From Desulfitobacterium hafniense DCB-2 (lineage in GTDB: Bacteria > Bacillota > Desulfitobacteriia > Desulfitobacteriales > Desulfitobacteriaceae): a DNA stretch of 64,000 nt. The stretch is from NCBI RefSeq assembly GCF_000021925.1, contig NC_011830.1:4809001-4873000 (forward strand). The letters are read 5' to 3'. Below are positions 18,194-25,650 of the stretch, piece by piece. A model generated the notes under the pieces. It did not search any database. It was not told where the DNA came from and saw nothing but the letters and a program-made list of their open reading frames with translations. A program made the translations under genes and the position numbers. Position 1 is the stretch's first letter, and each line of letters starts with the position of its first letter.

Positions 18194-18979
18194 ATGAGTT
18201 CATACAATGACTTCACAGTGGAGAAAAAAGGGGCTATTGCCCTGGTTACTTTAAACCGTCCCCATAAGGGGAATTCCTGGACCCTGGATACTTACCAGGA
18301 GATGGAGAAAATTCAGGAGGACCTGCACTATGATGATGAGGTGCGGGTGGTTATCTTTACCGGGGCCGGGGATAAATTCTTCTGTGCCGGGGCCGATCTT
18401 TCCCTTTTAGCCAAGCTTACCCCTCATTTTATCTCCCGTGATCTGTATCGCTATCAAGGCATCAACACCCGTTGGGATCGTTTTATCAAACCGGTGATCA
18501 TGGCAATCAACGGTATTACCGTAGGAAGTGGTTTAGAGCTGGCTTTATGCGGGGATATCCGCATTGCTTCGAGTTCCTCACTTTTTTCCATTAACGAAGT
18601 GCGGATTGGCCTTAACCCGGATATGGGGGGAACCCAGCGTCTGACACGGACCGTCGGCCCCAGCCAGGCCAAGCGCCTGATCTTTACCGCCGAGCGGATC
18701 GATGCCCAGGAGGCGGCCCGTATCGGGCTTGTGGATATTTTGGTGGAGCCGGAGAATTTATTGAATGAGGCTTTAAAGATGGCGGAGCAGATCGCCAGCA
18801 TGCCTCCCTATGCCATCCGCTTTGCCAAGAAGGCCATTAACCTGGCTGTGGATGCTCCTTTAGAAATAGGGCTGATGTATGAGGAAGCCGGCTCCACCTT
18901 CTGTATGGGCACGGAAGACAAAAAAGAGGCCGTCGACTCCATCCTTGAAAAACGCCAACCCAAATTCCACGGCCGCTAG
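18194..18979 (+). CDS. Enoyl-CoA hydratase/isomerase family protein
   Basis: The start MSSYNDFTVEKKG gives 261 aa, the normal crotonase length; GAGGGG lies 8-9 bases upstream, whereas the ATG at 18176 has none. The oxyanion-hole segments are FCAGADLSLL (about 58-67) and INGITVGSGLELALCGDIRIAS. The usual catalytic glutamate region appears as NEVRIGLNPDMGGTQRL. It probably hydrates 2-enoyl-CoA in the same pathway as the upstream reductase, with which it shares a transcript. A family-typical alternative is a different crotonase reaction. Confidence 0.85.
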   Translation: MSSYNDFTVEKKGAIALVTLNRPHKGNSWTLDTYQEMEKIQEDLHYDDEVRVVIFTGAGDKFFCAGADLSLLAKLTPHFISRDLYRYQGINTRWDRFIKPVIMAINGITVGSGLELALCGDIRIASSSSLFSINEVRIGLNPDMGGTQRLTRTVGPSQAKRLIFTAERIDAQEAARIGLVDILVEPENLLNEALKMAEQIASMPPYAIRFAKKAINLAVDAPLEIGLMYEEAGSTFCMGTEDKKEAVDSILEKRQPKFHGR

Positions 18980-18992
18980 GGCGGGACAAGGG

Positions 18993-19025
18993 TGAATCAA
19001 GGGGACAGGTCCCGTTTTTCATTTT
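18993..19025. repeat. Half-copy of GGGACAGG palindromic repeat
   Basis: A single arm, TGAATCAAGGGGACAGG followed by tcccgtttttcatttt, lies 13 bases after the stop of the enoyl-CoA hydratase gene. It matches one arm of the full palindrome at 21824-21889. It flanks the transposase gene on its 3' side. Confidence 0.8.
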
Positions 19026-19085
19026 AATTTCCCTTTGCTTATTACAACAGGTCTTTTTATGACAATAAGTCTTCTCGATCAGGCA

Positions 19086-19140
19086 AAAAAAGCGGATGAA
19101 GCATGTGAACACGCCGTACACATGGCTTCATCCGCTTTTT
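19086..19140. terminator. Bidirectional terminator between convergent genes
   Basis: The arms AAAAAGCGGATGAAGC-ATGTG and CACAT-GGCTTCATCCGCTTTTT pair around a loop of about 11 bases. The A-run on the left and T-run on the right let it work in both directions. It can serve the enoyl-CoA hydratase gene on plus and the transposase gene on minus. Confidence 0.85.
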
Positions 19141-19143
19141 CTT

Positions 19144-19899
19144 TTATGCCCGCCAAACCCGGATATAAGGAATACCGGTAAGGCGTGAAAGCTGCCGGGT
19201 ATTGATTCCGTCAATAGTCTTAAGCTTTCTTAAAATAGAGATTTGCCGCATTTTATCCTCATTTTCGATATCCGAGGCATCCATGCCAATCCGATTCCTT
19301 ATTATCTCCTTAAGGCGTCCATCATTCATTCTCGGTTCTTCAATCTCTATACATTTGTCATCATTGATTTCACCATGAAATGCTATAAATTGCGCAAGGG
19401 CTTTTTCACGGCTAGGGCCAAAGAGCTCCAGGACAAAATCTTTATCCACCAGATAACCGTCGTTAAGGTACTCATTATAGCTGGACCAACGATACGAGGT
19501 GACATCCTCCACCATTTTCGCCTTGAGCGGATTTTGATGAATATAGCGCAACGCCGTCAATAAGTATCGGTCATTATCCACCACTTCACTCCTGTATCTC
19601 TCCTGAAACAAATGCCCTACCCTTTCATACTTATGATTGAAATACATGACATAGCTTGAACTGAGCCTTTTCATCGCCCTGCCGAGGGGCTCCTTGTTTT
19701 CTTGAATTAGAATATGGATATGGTTGTCCATTAAACAATAAGCAAAAATTCTGTATCCACTGACCCCGCGAAACTTAAACAGTTTTTCAAGCAACTTCTG
19801 CCGATCTTCATGATCTTCAAAAATCCGTTGCCGGTTAACCCCGCGCATGATGATATGATAAATACCCGTCGGACTTTTCTCTCTCGGTGTCCTTGGCAT
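19144..19899 (-). mobile_element. REP-associated tyrosine transposase (RAYT), Y1_Tnp domain protein
   Basis: The start MPRTPREKSPTG (GAGGTG 6 bases upstream) gives 251 aa. The HUH motif is in YCLMDNHIHILIQ, and the catalytic tyrosine is probably in ALRYIHQNPLKAKMV. VGHLFQERYRSEVV and YRWSSYNEYL are further family hallmarks. A C-terminal helix-turn-helix-like tail (LKTIDGINTRQLSRLTGIPYIRVWRA) follows. RAYTs are single-copy, domesticated IS200/IS605-like nucleases tied to short palindromic REP repeats. Here a half repeat lies 3' (18993-19025) and a full palindrome lies 5' (19957-19995), so this gene is the likely partner of the repeat family. Confidence 0.88.
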
Positions 19900-19956
19900 T
19901 CCCACCACCTCAGTAAGATTATAACATTAATGCCTGGTGCTTCCTACAAAAAACAA

Positions 19957-19995
19957 GGACAGGTACCATTTTTCTTTGAAAAATGGTACCTGTCC
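19957..19995. repeat. GGACAGGTACC palindromic repeat next to RAYT and hcp
   Basis: The 18-base arms GGACAGGTACCATTTTTC (19957-19974) and GAAAAATGGTACCTGTCC (19978-19995) are perfectly complementary with a 3-base loop. The flank ccttgattc reaches to 2 bases from the hcp stop at 20007. The core differs from the other copies (GGTACCA instead of GGTCCCG). Confidence 0.9.
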
Positions 19996-20006
19996 CCTTG
20001 ATTCGA

Positions 20007-21656
20007 TTATGCACCCATGAAGAGGTTGACGTCGTCTTCGACGGTAGTGATACCGGCGATTCCGAAGTTCTCAACCAGAACTTTGGCTACGTTGGGAGAG
20101 AGGAATCCAGGCAAAGTGGGTCCTAAGTGGATATTCTTCACGCCCAGGTAGAGGAGCGCCAGGAGTACGATGACTGCTTTTTGCTCATACCAGGCAATGT
20201 TGTAGGAGATAGGAAGCTGGTTGACATCGTCAAGGCCGAAGACTTCTTTAAGCTTAAGAGCAATAACGGCCAGGGAGTAGGAGTCGTTGCATTGTCCGGC
20301 ATCCAGGACTCTGGGAATACCACCGATGTCTCCCAGTGCCAGTTTGTTGTATTTATATTTGGCACAACCTGCAGTGAGGATGATGGTGTCTTGGGGAAGG
20401 GCTTTGGCGAATTCTGTGTAGTAATCGCGGCTCTTCATCCGTCCGTCACAACCGGCCATGACGAAGAAGCGTTTTACAGCTCCGGATTTTACAGCTTCAA
20501 CCACTTTATCAGCTACGGCAAAGACTTGATTATGAGCAAAGCCGCCGACGATTTCTCCGGTTTCGATCTCGGTAGGTGCCGGCAGGGTTTTGGCTAATTC
20601 GATCACTGCCGAGAAGTCTTTGACTTTGCCCGCTTCACGGGCAGGGATGTGTTTTACACCTTCGTAGCCAACGACACTGGTGGTGAAGAGACGGTCTTTA
20701 TAGGAATCCTTGGGGGGTACTAAACAGTTGGTGGTGAGAAGAATAGCTCCGTTAAAGGAATCAAATTCTTTGTCTTGTTTCCACCAGGCATTGCCATAGT
20801 TACCCACAAAGTGAGCATACTTTTTGAAGGCCGGATAGTAGTGAGCGGGAAGCATTTCGCCGTGGGTATAAACATCTACGCCGGTTCCTTCGGTTTGCTT
20901 GAGGAGGTCTTCCAAGTCTCTCAAATCATGGCCGCTGATGAGGATGGCAGGGTTATTGCGTACGCCGATATTGACCTTGGTGATTTCGGGGTTGCCGTAA
21001 GAAGTTGTGTTGGCTTTATCCAGAAGAGCCATGACATCGACGCCGTATTTTCCAGCTTCGAGTACCAGAGCGACCAGTTGGTCTGCCGAAAGGCTGTCAT
21101 CGGTAGTAGCAGCCAGGCCTTTCATCATAAAGGCAAAGATGCTGTTATCTTCATAGCCAAGAGCGAAGGCATGCTCTGCGTAAGCTGCCATTCCTTTAAG
21201 TCCATAGATTAAAAGTTCACGAAGGGAGCGTACATCTTCGTTTTCAGTGGCTAAGATACCTACTTGTGCTGCCTTTTGCTCAAATTCTTCCGCAGAATCT
21301 GCAGTCCAGGTCGCTGAATCATGAAGATTAGCGGGCAGAACTCCCCCGGCTTTGACGATGTCGGCTTTTAAGCTGTCGCGTAAAGCAAGACCTTCGCGAA
21401 CCAGAGCTACGAAACGAGCGTTATCAAAGTTAGCGTTGGTAATGGTGGCGAATAAGCCTTCCATAACGAATTTGTCTACATCTTGGCGGACAATCCCCAG
21501 TTCACGGGCTTGCAGGCTGTTGATGGCGATTCCTTTCATGACATAGAGCAGAAGATCCTGCAGGTTAGCGACATCTGCAGTCTTTCCACATACTCCTTTG
21601 ATGGTACAGCCGGTTCCTTTAGCGGTTTCCTGACATTGAAAACAGAACATACTCAT
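20007..21656 (-). CDS. hcp: Hybrid cluster protein (hydroxylamine/NO reductase)
   Basis: This 549-aa protein begins MSMFCFQCQETAKGTGCTIKGVCGK, with the N-terminal cubane cysteines at 5, 8, 17 and 23, as in Hcp of strict anaerobes. Hybrid-cluster ligand regions are visible at YTHGEMLPAHYYP, TTNCLVPPKDSY, MAGCDGRMKSRDYY and LTAGCAKYKYNK. Hcp is cytoplasmic and reduces hydroxylamine in vitro; NO detoxification is the favoured role in vivo. GGGAGG lies about 10 bases upstream of the ATG. It stands alone with a long leader and a CRP/FNR-type palindrome at 21793-21812. Confidence 0.93.
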   Translation of the reverse strand: MSMFCFQCQETAKGTGCTIKGVCGKTADVANLQDLLLYVMKGIAINSLQARELGIVRQDVDKFVMEGLFATITNANFDNARFVALVREGLALRDSLKADIVKAGGVLPANLHDSATWTADSAEEFEQKAAQVGILATENEDVRSLRELLIYGLKGMAAYAEHAFALGYEDNSIFAFMMKGLAATTDDSLSADQLVALVLEAGKYGVDVMALLDKANTTSYGNPEITKVNIGVRNNPAILISGHDLRDLEDLLKQTEGTGVDVYTHGEMLPAHYYPAFKKYAHFVGNYGNAWWKQDKEFDSFNGAILLTTNCLVPPKDSYKDRLFTTSVVGYEGVKHIPAREAGKVKDFSAVIELAKTLPAPTEIETGEIVGGFAHNQVFAVADKVVEAVKSGAVKRFFVMAGCDGRMKSRDYYTEFAKALPQDTIILTAGCAKYKYNKLALGDIGGIPRVLDAGQCNDSYSLAVIALKLKEVFGLDDVNQLPISYNIAWYEQKAVIVLLALLYLGVKNIHLGPTLPGFLSPNVAKVLVENFGIAGITTVEDDVNLFMGA

Positions 21657-21742
21657 CTTTGCGAATCCTCCCTATCCATTATTAATAAATTTTGATCATG
21701 AATTGTGTCATTTGACAGTCAGCTCTATGCCAACCGTCTGCA

Positions 21743-21812
21743 ATTATCTTATCGCAAGGTGAGGAACAATTCTGTGACCTCAGTTTTTAGGGAGTGTGAT
21801 AAAACTCACACT
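21743..21812 (-). promoter_or_regulatory. Candidate hcp promoter with CRP/FNR-type (HcpR-like) site
   Basis: AGTGTGA (21793-21799) and TCACACT (21806-21812) form a perfect inverted repeat with a 6-base spacer, containing the TGTGA-N6-TCACA pattern reported for HcpR. A weak -10 (GATAAT on minus, 21743-21748) would place the site near -65, a usual activator position. The -35 is poor, as expected for an activated promoter. Confidence 0.55.
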
Positions 21813-21823
21813 TTAGGAATCAA

Positions 21824-21889
21824 GGTGAATCAAAGGGACAGGTCCCGTTTTTCATTTTTGAAAAACGGGACCTGTCCCTTTGATTCACC
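21824..21889. repeat. Full GGGACAGG palindrome with perfect 30-bp arms
   Basis: The arms at 21824-21853 and 21860-21889 are perfectly complementary over 30 bases, with a 6-base loop attttt. The inner part is AAAGGGACAGGTCCCG and the outer part GGTGAATC. Outside the arms, gaatcaa and ttgattc continue the symmetry with a 2-base offset, and the right-hand outer part contains the stop codon of the response regulator gene. Confidence 0.95.
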
Positions 21890-21896
21890 CCTTGAT

Positions 21897-22283
21897 TCAT
21901 ATGAGTTGCTGCATGATATTGTGGACTTCTTGTGTATCGAGGGGTTTGGATAGGCAGCCTTCGTAACCGACTTCTCTGGCTTTTTTGACATAATCGGTTT
22001 CTGTTAAGGCGCTGGTCAAGACAACCTTGGTTTTATTTTCCGGTTTAACCCTCTTTTTGGTTTCATAGTTTCTTATGGCCTTTAAGACCGTGACTCCATC
22101 GACTTTGGGCATCATGATATCCAGAAAGATGATGTCATAAGGCCTCAGCTCCTGCCTGCACAAGGAATAGGCTTCAAGTGCTTCCAAGCCATCCACCGCC
22201 CGGTCGACTTCTCCATATTGGGTGAGGAATTGGACCAAAAAAGCGCTGCTGGCTAAATCATCTTCAGCTACGAGTATTTTCAT
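21897..22283 (-). CDS. Single-domain response regulator (CheY-like)
   Basis: This 128-aa receiver has the acidic pair Asp8/Asp9, the phospho-acceptor Asp55 in FLDIMMPK, the Thr/Ser at VLTSAL and the lysine in LSKP. There is no output domain, so it works through protein contacts. It overlaps the end of the hybrid histidine kinase gene by 20 bases, a sign of translational coupling, and is the obvious partner of that kinase. Its TGA stop lies in the edge of the palindromic repeat. Confidence 0.9.
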   Translation of the reverse strand: MKILVAEDDLASSAFLVQFLTQYGEVDRAVDGLEALEAYSLCRQELRPYDIIFLDIMMPKVDGVTVLKAIRNYETKKRVKPENKTKVVLTSALTETDYVKKAREVGYEGCLSKPLDTQEVHNIMQQLI

Positions 22284-24954
22284 TCAACATTCCTCCACTC
22301 AATTGATTGTATTCACTATCCAAATCGTGCAGATAGTCCTTTGCTTCCCCGGGATTGCCACGTCGGGCGGCCAGTTCAATCTTAAAGGCCAGGGCCTTTA
22401 ATTTATGGGCTCCGATTACGGAACACCGTTCTTTGATGCGATGGGCGATATGCTCCAGAGCGACACTGTCGCCATTGTTGAGGGCGATGCGCAGTTTTTT
22501 AAAATCATAGGCCATTTCGCTGAGTTCAAGGTCCTTATTGACGCTCTCCGGGAAGGAGGATATATCCTTGAGATAGACTCCCTCATCGGTAATAACAACC
22601 TCTTCCTGCTGGGCTTGCCCCTCTCCGGAAGCGAACTTGGTCACCACTCTATCCAAGACCATGATCAGTTCCTCCATCATTACGGGCTTGGGAATGTATT
22701 CATCCATACCGGCCTGGAGAAATCCTTCCCGATCCCCTTGCAAGGCGTAGGCGGTTAAGGCAATGATCGGAGTGCGGCTTTGAGCCCCTTCACTTGCCCG
22801 AATTCTTTTCGTCACTTCGATCCCATCCAGACGGGGCAACTGAATGTCCATCAGGATGACATCATAAGGATTTTGGTGATAAAGGGCTAAGGCCTCTTCT
22901 CCATCCATGGCGATATCCACCCGATGGCCTTGGATTTTGAGCATTTCCGTGATGACGATGGAATTCACGATATGATCTTCAGCTAAAAGGATTCGGTAAG
23001 ACCTTGCGGTTGATCCTTCCCTTGACTGATCGTTATTCTGGGTGGACTTGAAGCGCAGCGTGTCTTTGTCGCCATGTTTCAGCCTTAAAACAACGCCAAA
23101 GGAACTCCCCTTCCCTTTTTCACTTTCGACCCAGATTCTTCCCCCCATCATTTCAACCAGTTTTCTGGATATGGCTAACCCTAAACCGGTTCCTCCATAT
23201 TTGCGGGTAATGGAGCCGTCCACTTGGTTAAACTCTTCAAAAAGATGCAGCTGATCCTCTTCGGCTATGCCGATTCCCGTGTCCATGACAGTAAATTTTA
23301 AATCCGAAACGTCCTCGTCCCCTTGCAGGCGTTTGACCGCCAGGGAAACCTCTCCCCGCTCGGTAAACTTGAGAGCATTGCTCAGCAGGTTATTGAGGAC
23401 TTGCTTAATCCGTTCCGGATCTCCTTTATAGTAATCGGGGAGGTTGGCCGAGAGGGTGTAGGCCAAATCCAGACCTTTGCGTTCAGCTTCAGGACTATGG
23501 GTTTTGATAATCTGTTCGATGACTTCCTTAAGGTTAAATTCAATCTCTTCAACCGTTAGTTTTCCGGCTTCGATTTTGGAAAAATCCAAAATATCATTGA
23601 TGATTTTGAACAGAGAGTAAGCGCAGTTTTTGGCAATCTTCAGATTCTCCCTTTGGGTCTTCTCTAAGGAGGTTAAGAGGGTGAGATCGATCATGCCGAT
23701 GATCCCATTGATCGGTGTACGAATTTCATGACTCATATTGGCCAGAAATTCACTTTTGGCCCGATTGGCTGCTTCAGCCTTCTCCTTGGCCTGCTGAAAC
23801 TCCGCCTCAGTCCGTTTGCGTTCCTGTTCGATTTGCTTTCTCTCGGTAATATCGCGAAGAAGGGTCAGCATCACCTTGCTGCCGTTTAAAGGGAAGGTAT
23901 GGCAATTGACTTCGACGGGAATATCCTCGCCCTCCAGATTGGTACAGATCCCTTCGAAACTTGCTGAATGGGTTCTTTCCAGGCTTTGCCACACGTCGTC
24001 CAGGGTTAATTGAGGTGAGGATGGCCGGATACAGGGTCCTGCAGAAAACATGAATGTTTCTTCATGATAACCCATAAGCCTCCTGGCTTTTTCGTTTATT
24101 TCGATCAACAGCCCGGGATAGCCATCCTTTTGCAGTTCATAGACAAAAACCGCATCGGTGATGTTATCAAAAAGCTGGCGGTATTTATTATGGCTTGCCA
24201 ATAAGATTTTATGGATCCGTTTTTGATTGCTGATATCCCTGGCAATGGAAAGCAGCATCCTGCGGCCGTTCAAAACATGGTAATGGGCCTTGACTTCCAC
24301 AGGGATCTCCTTCCCCTGATGGGTCAAGAGCATTCCTTCAAAAACCAGGTAATTTTTGCTCAATAATTTCTGGGTGAACTCATTGGCCAGTGTCAGAGGG
24401 CTCTTGACTTTGATCACCTCTCGGCTTAGATCGATAATCTCCGCCCTGGTCAAGCCAATAAGCTCACAAGCCATATCATTGACTTCCTGAATTTTGCCGA
24501 TCTGTCCATCATCCTTAACTTCATGGATAAACACGCAGTCCGTAATGCGATTAAAAATCTCCCTGAATTTTTCTGCGTTTTCTCGTGTCATGATTTCCGC
24601 TGCTTTGCGCTCTGTGATATCTATGATCACACCGGTGTAGCCGGCCAGCTCTCCCTTAGGATCATCATAAGGCTGACCACGGCTCAGGCAATGACGGTAT
24701 TCCCCATCATACCGCCGCAAACGGTACTCCGCCTCAAAGGGCGCCTTATGTCTGCGGCTATGCTCCAGCACGTTCATGACCCCCGGAGAATCTTCAGGAT
24801 GAACACAGCTCAACCAACCCTCACCACGGACTTCCACAAAGGTCAGCCCTGTGAATTCCAACCAGGCCTGATTAACATAGTCATAGTTTCCCGCCCGGTC
24901 GCTGCTCCAGAGCAGGGCTGGGAGATTATCCACTAAATGCAGCCTGGAATCCAC
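22264..24954 (-). CDS. Hybrid sensor histidine kinase, PAS3-HisKA-HATPase-REC-Hpt
   Basis: This 896-aa protein has three PAS domains (about 1-120, 125-245 and 255-375) and a short coiled segment. Then come HisKA with His409 in ANMSHEIRTPINGIIGM, an HATPase domain (NNLLSNALKFTERG, DTGIGIAEEDQ, GGTGLGLAISRKL), a receiver (LLAEDHIVN, VILMDIQLP) and a C-terminal Hpt-like domain (EHIAHRIKERCSVIGA). No membrane segment is visible, so it probably senses in the cytoplasm. The chain of His-Asp-His sites and the following single receiver make a phosphorelay likely. The signal is unknown. Confidence 0.9.
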   Translation of the reverse strand: MDSRLHLVDNLPALLWSSDRAGNYDYVNQAWLEFTGLTFVEVRGEGWLSCVHPEDSPGVMNVLEHSRRHKAPFEAEYRLRRYDGEYRHCLSRGQPYDDPKGELAGYTGVIIDITERKAAEIMTRENAEKFREIFNRITDCVFIHEVKDDGQIGKIQEVNDMACELIGLTRAEIIDLSREVIKVKSPLTLANEFTQKLLSKNYLVFEGMLLTHQGKEIPVEVKAHYHVLNGRRMLLSIARDISNQKRIHKILLASHNKYRQLFDNITDAVFVYELQKDGYPGLLIEINEKARRLMGYHEETFMFSAGPCIRPSSPQLTLDDVWQSLERTHSASFEGICTNLEGEDIPVEVNCHTFPLNGSKVMLTLLRDITERKQIEQERKRTEAEFQQAKEKAEAANRAKSEFLANMSHEIRTPINGIIGMIDLTLLTSLEKTQRENLKIAKNCAYSLFKIINDILDFSKIEAGKLTVEEIEFNLKEVIEQIIKTHSPEAERKGLDLAYTLSANLPDYYKGDPERIKQVLNNLLSNALKFTERGEVSLAVKRLQGDEDVSDLKFTVMDTGIGIAEEDQLHLFEEFNQVDGSITRKYGGTGLGLAISRKLVEMMGGRIWVESEKGKGSSFGVVLRLKHGDKDTLRFKSTQNNDQSREGSTARSYRILLAEDHIVNSIVITEMLKIQGHRVDIAMDGEEALALYHQNPYDVILMDIQLPRLDGIEVTKRIRASEGAQSRTPIIALTAYALQGDREGFLQAGMDEYIPKPVMMEELIMVLDRVVTKFASGEGQAQQEEVVITDEGVYLKDISSFPESVNKDLELSEMAYDFKKLRIALNNGDSVALEHIAHRIKERCSVIGAHKLKALAFKIELAARRGNPGEAKDYLHDLDSEYNQLSGGMLNENTRS

Positions 24955-24971
24955 CCTTCTCTATCTCCTCT

Positions 24972-25577
24972 CTATAGTTTGGCTTCGTGTCTCATGGTGA
25001 AAGCCTCTAAAAGCATGGTTGCCGAAGCAAGAGTCTGCTCCCGCAAGGAAAAGCTGAACTCCGCCATTCGCCACTTGAGAATGATCTCATGGATCATCCC
25101 CAGAATGATATTGGTTAAACTTTCACTATGAACGGATGGATTCAGTTCACCCATTGCGATGGAGCTATAAATTAAAGATTGGATGTCTTTTGACCGTCGG
25201 CAAATAATCTCCATAACCTTGTCCTTAAGCTCTTCTTCGTACAACAAGCCATTGTAGGCCAGAAGGATCGCCGTAATTTCCGGATAGTTCTCACAGTAGG
25301 TTATATAGCTGTCGATAAGATGAAGAACCTTCTCTTTGGGAGTTAAGTCCTTCGTCAGGGCTGCTTCCAACAAAGCATGATCATATTGGGAAGAGTGCTC
25401 AAGAACGGCTGATACGAGTTCGTTTTTCGATTTAAAATGCTTGAAGATAGTGGCTTCGGAAACCCCTTCCCGTTTGGCCACTTCTCTTGTGGAAAGGCCT
25501 TGCAAGCCCTTTTCATTGATCAGGGAGATAGCTGTAATGACCAGGCTCTCTTTTCTGTGTATAAGATTGCTATCCAC
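24972..25577 (-). CDS. TetR-family transcriptional regulator
   Basis: This 201-aa protein has the TetR N-terminal helix-turn-helix (GLSTREVAKREGVSEATIFKHFKSKNELVSAVLEH, about 33-67) and a divergent helical ligand domain. It starts 73 bases after the chemoreceptor gene stops and ends 17 bases before the kinase gene begins, so it may belong to the same transcript. The ligand and targets are unknown. Confidence 0.85.
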   Translation of the reverse strand: MDSNLIHRKESLVITAISLINEKGLQGLSTREVAKREGVSEATIFKHFKSKNELVSAVLEHSSQYDHALLEAALTKDLTPKEKVLHLIDSYITYCENYPEITAILLAYNGLLYEEELKDKVMEIICRRSKDIQSLIYSSIAMGELNPSVHSESLTNIILGMIHEIILKWRMAEFSFSLREQTLASATMLLEAFTMRHEAKL

Positions 25578-25650
25578 ATCAATTCTCCTTATTTCGTCAA
25601 AACTCGTAACCTTTCTTCATTGTAGCACATTTTTCCAAAGACCAGCTGCT

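Noticed and set aside
19144..19899. Complete IS200/IS605 insertion sequence
   Set aside because: There is no TnpB and no typical IS200 ends; protein motifs fit the RAYT group, which is single-copy and repeat-associated.
21705..21953. 82-codon plus-strand frame across the hcp upstream region
   Set aside because: It runs through the 30-bp palindrome and into the antisense of the response regulator gene, and has no ribosome site.
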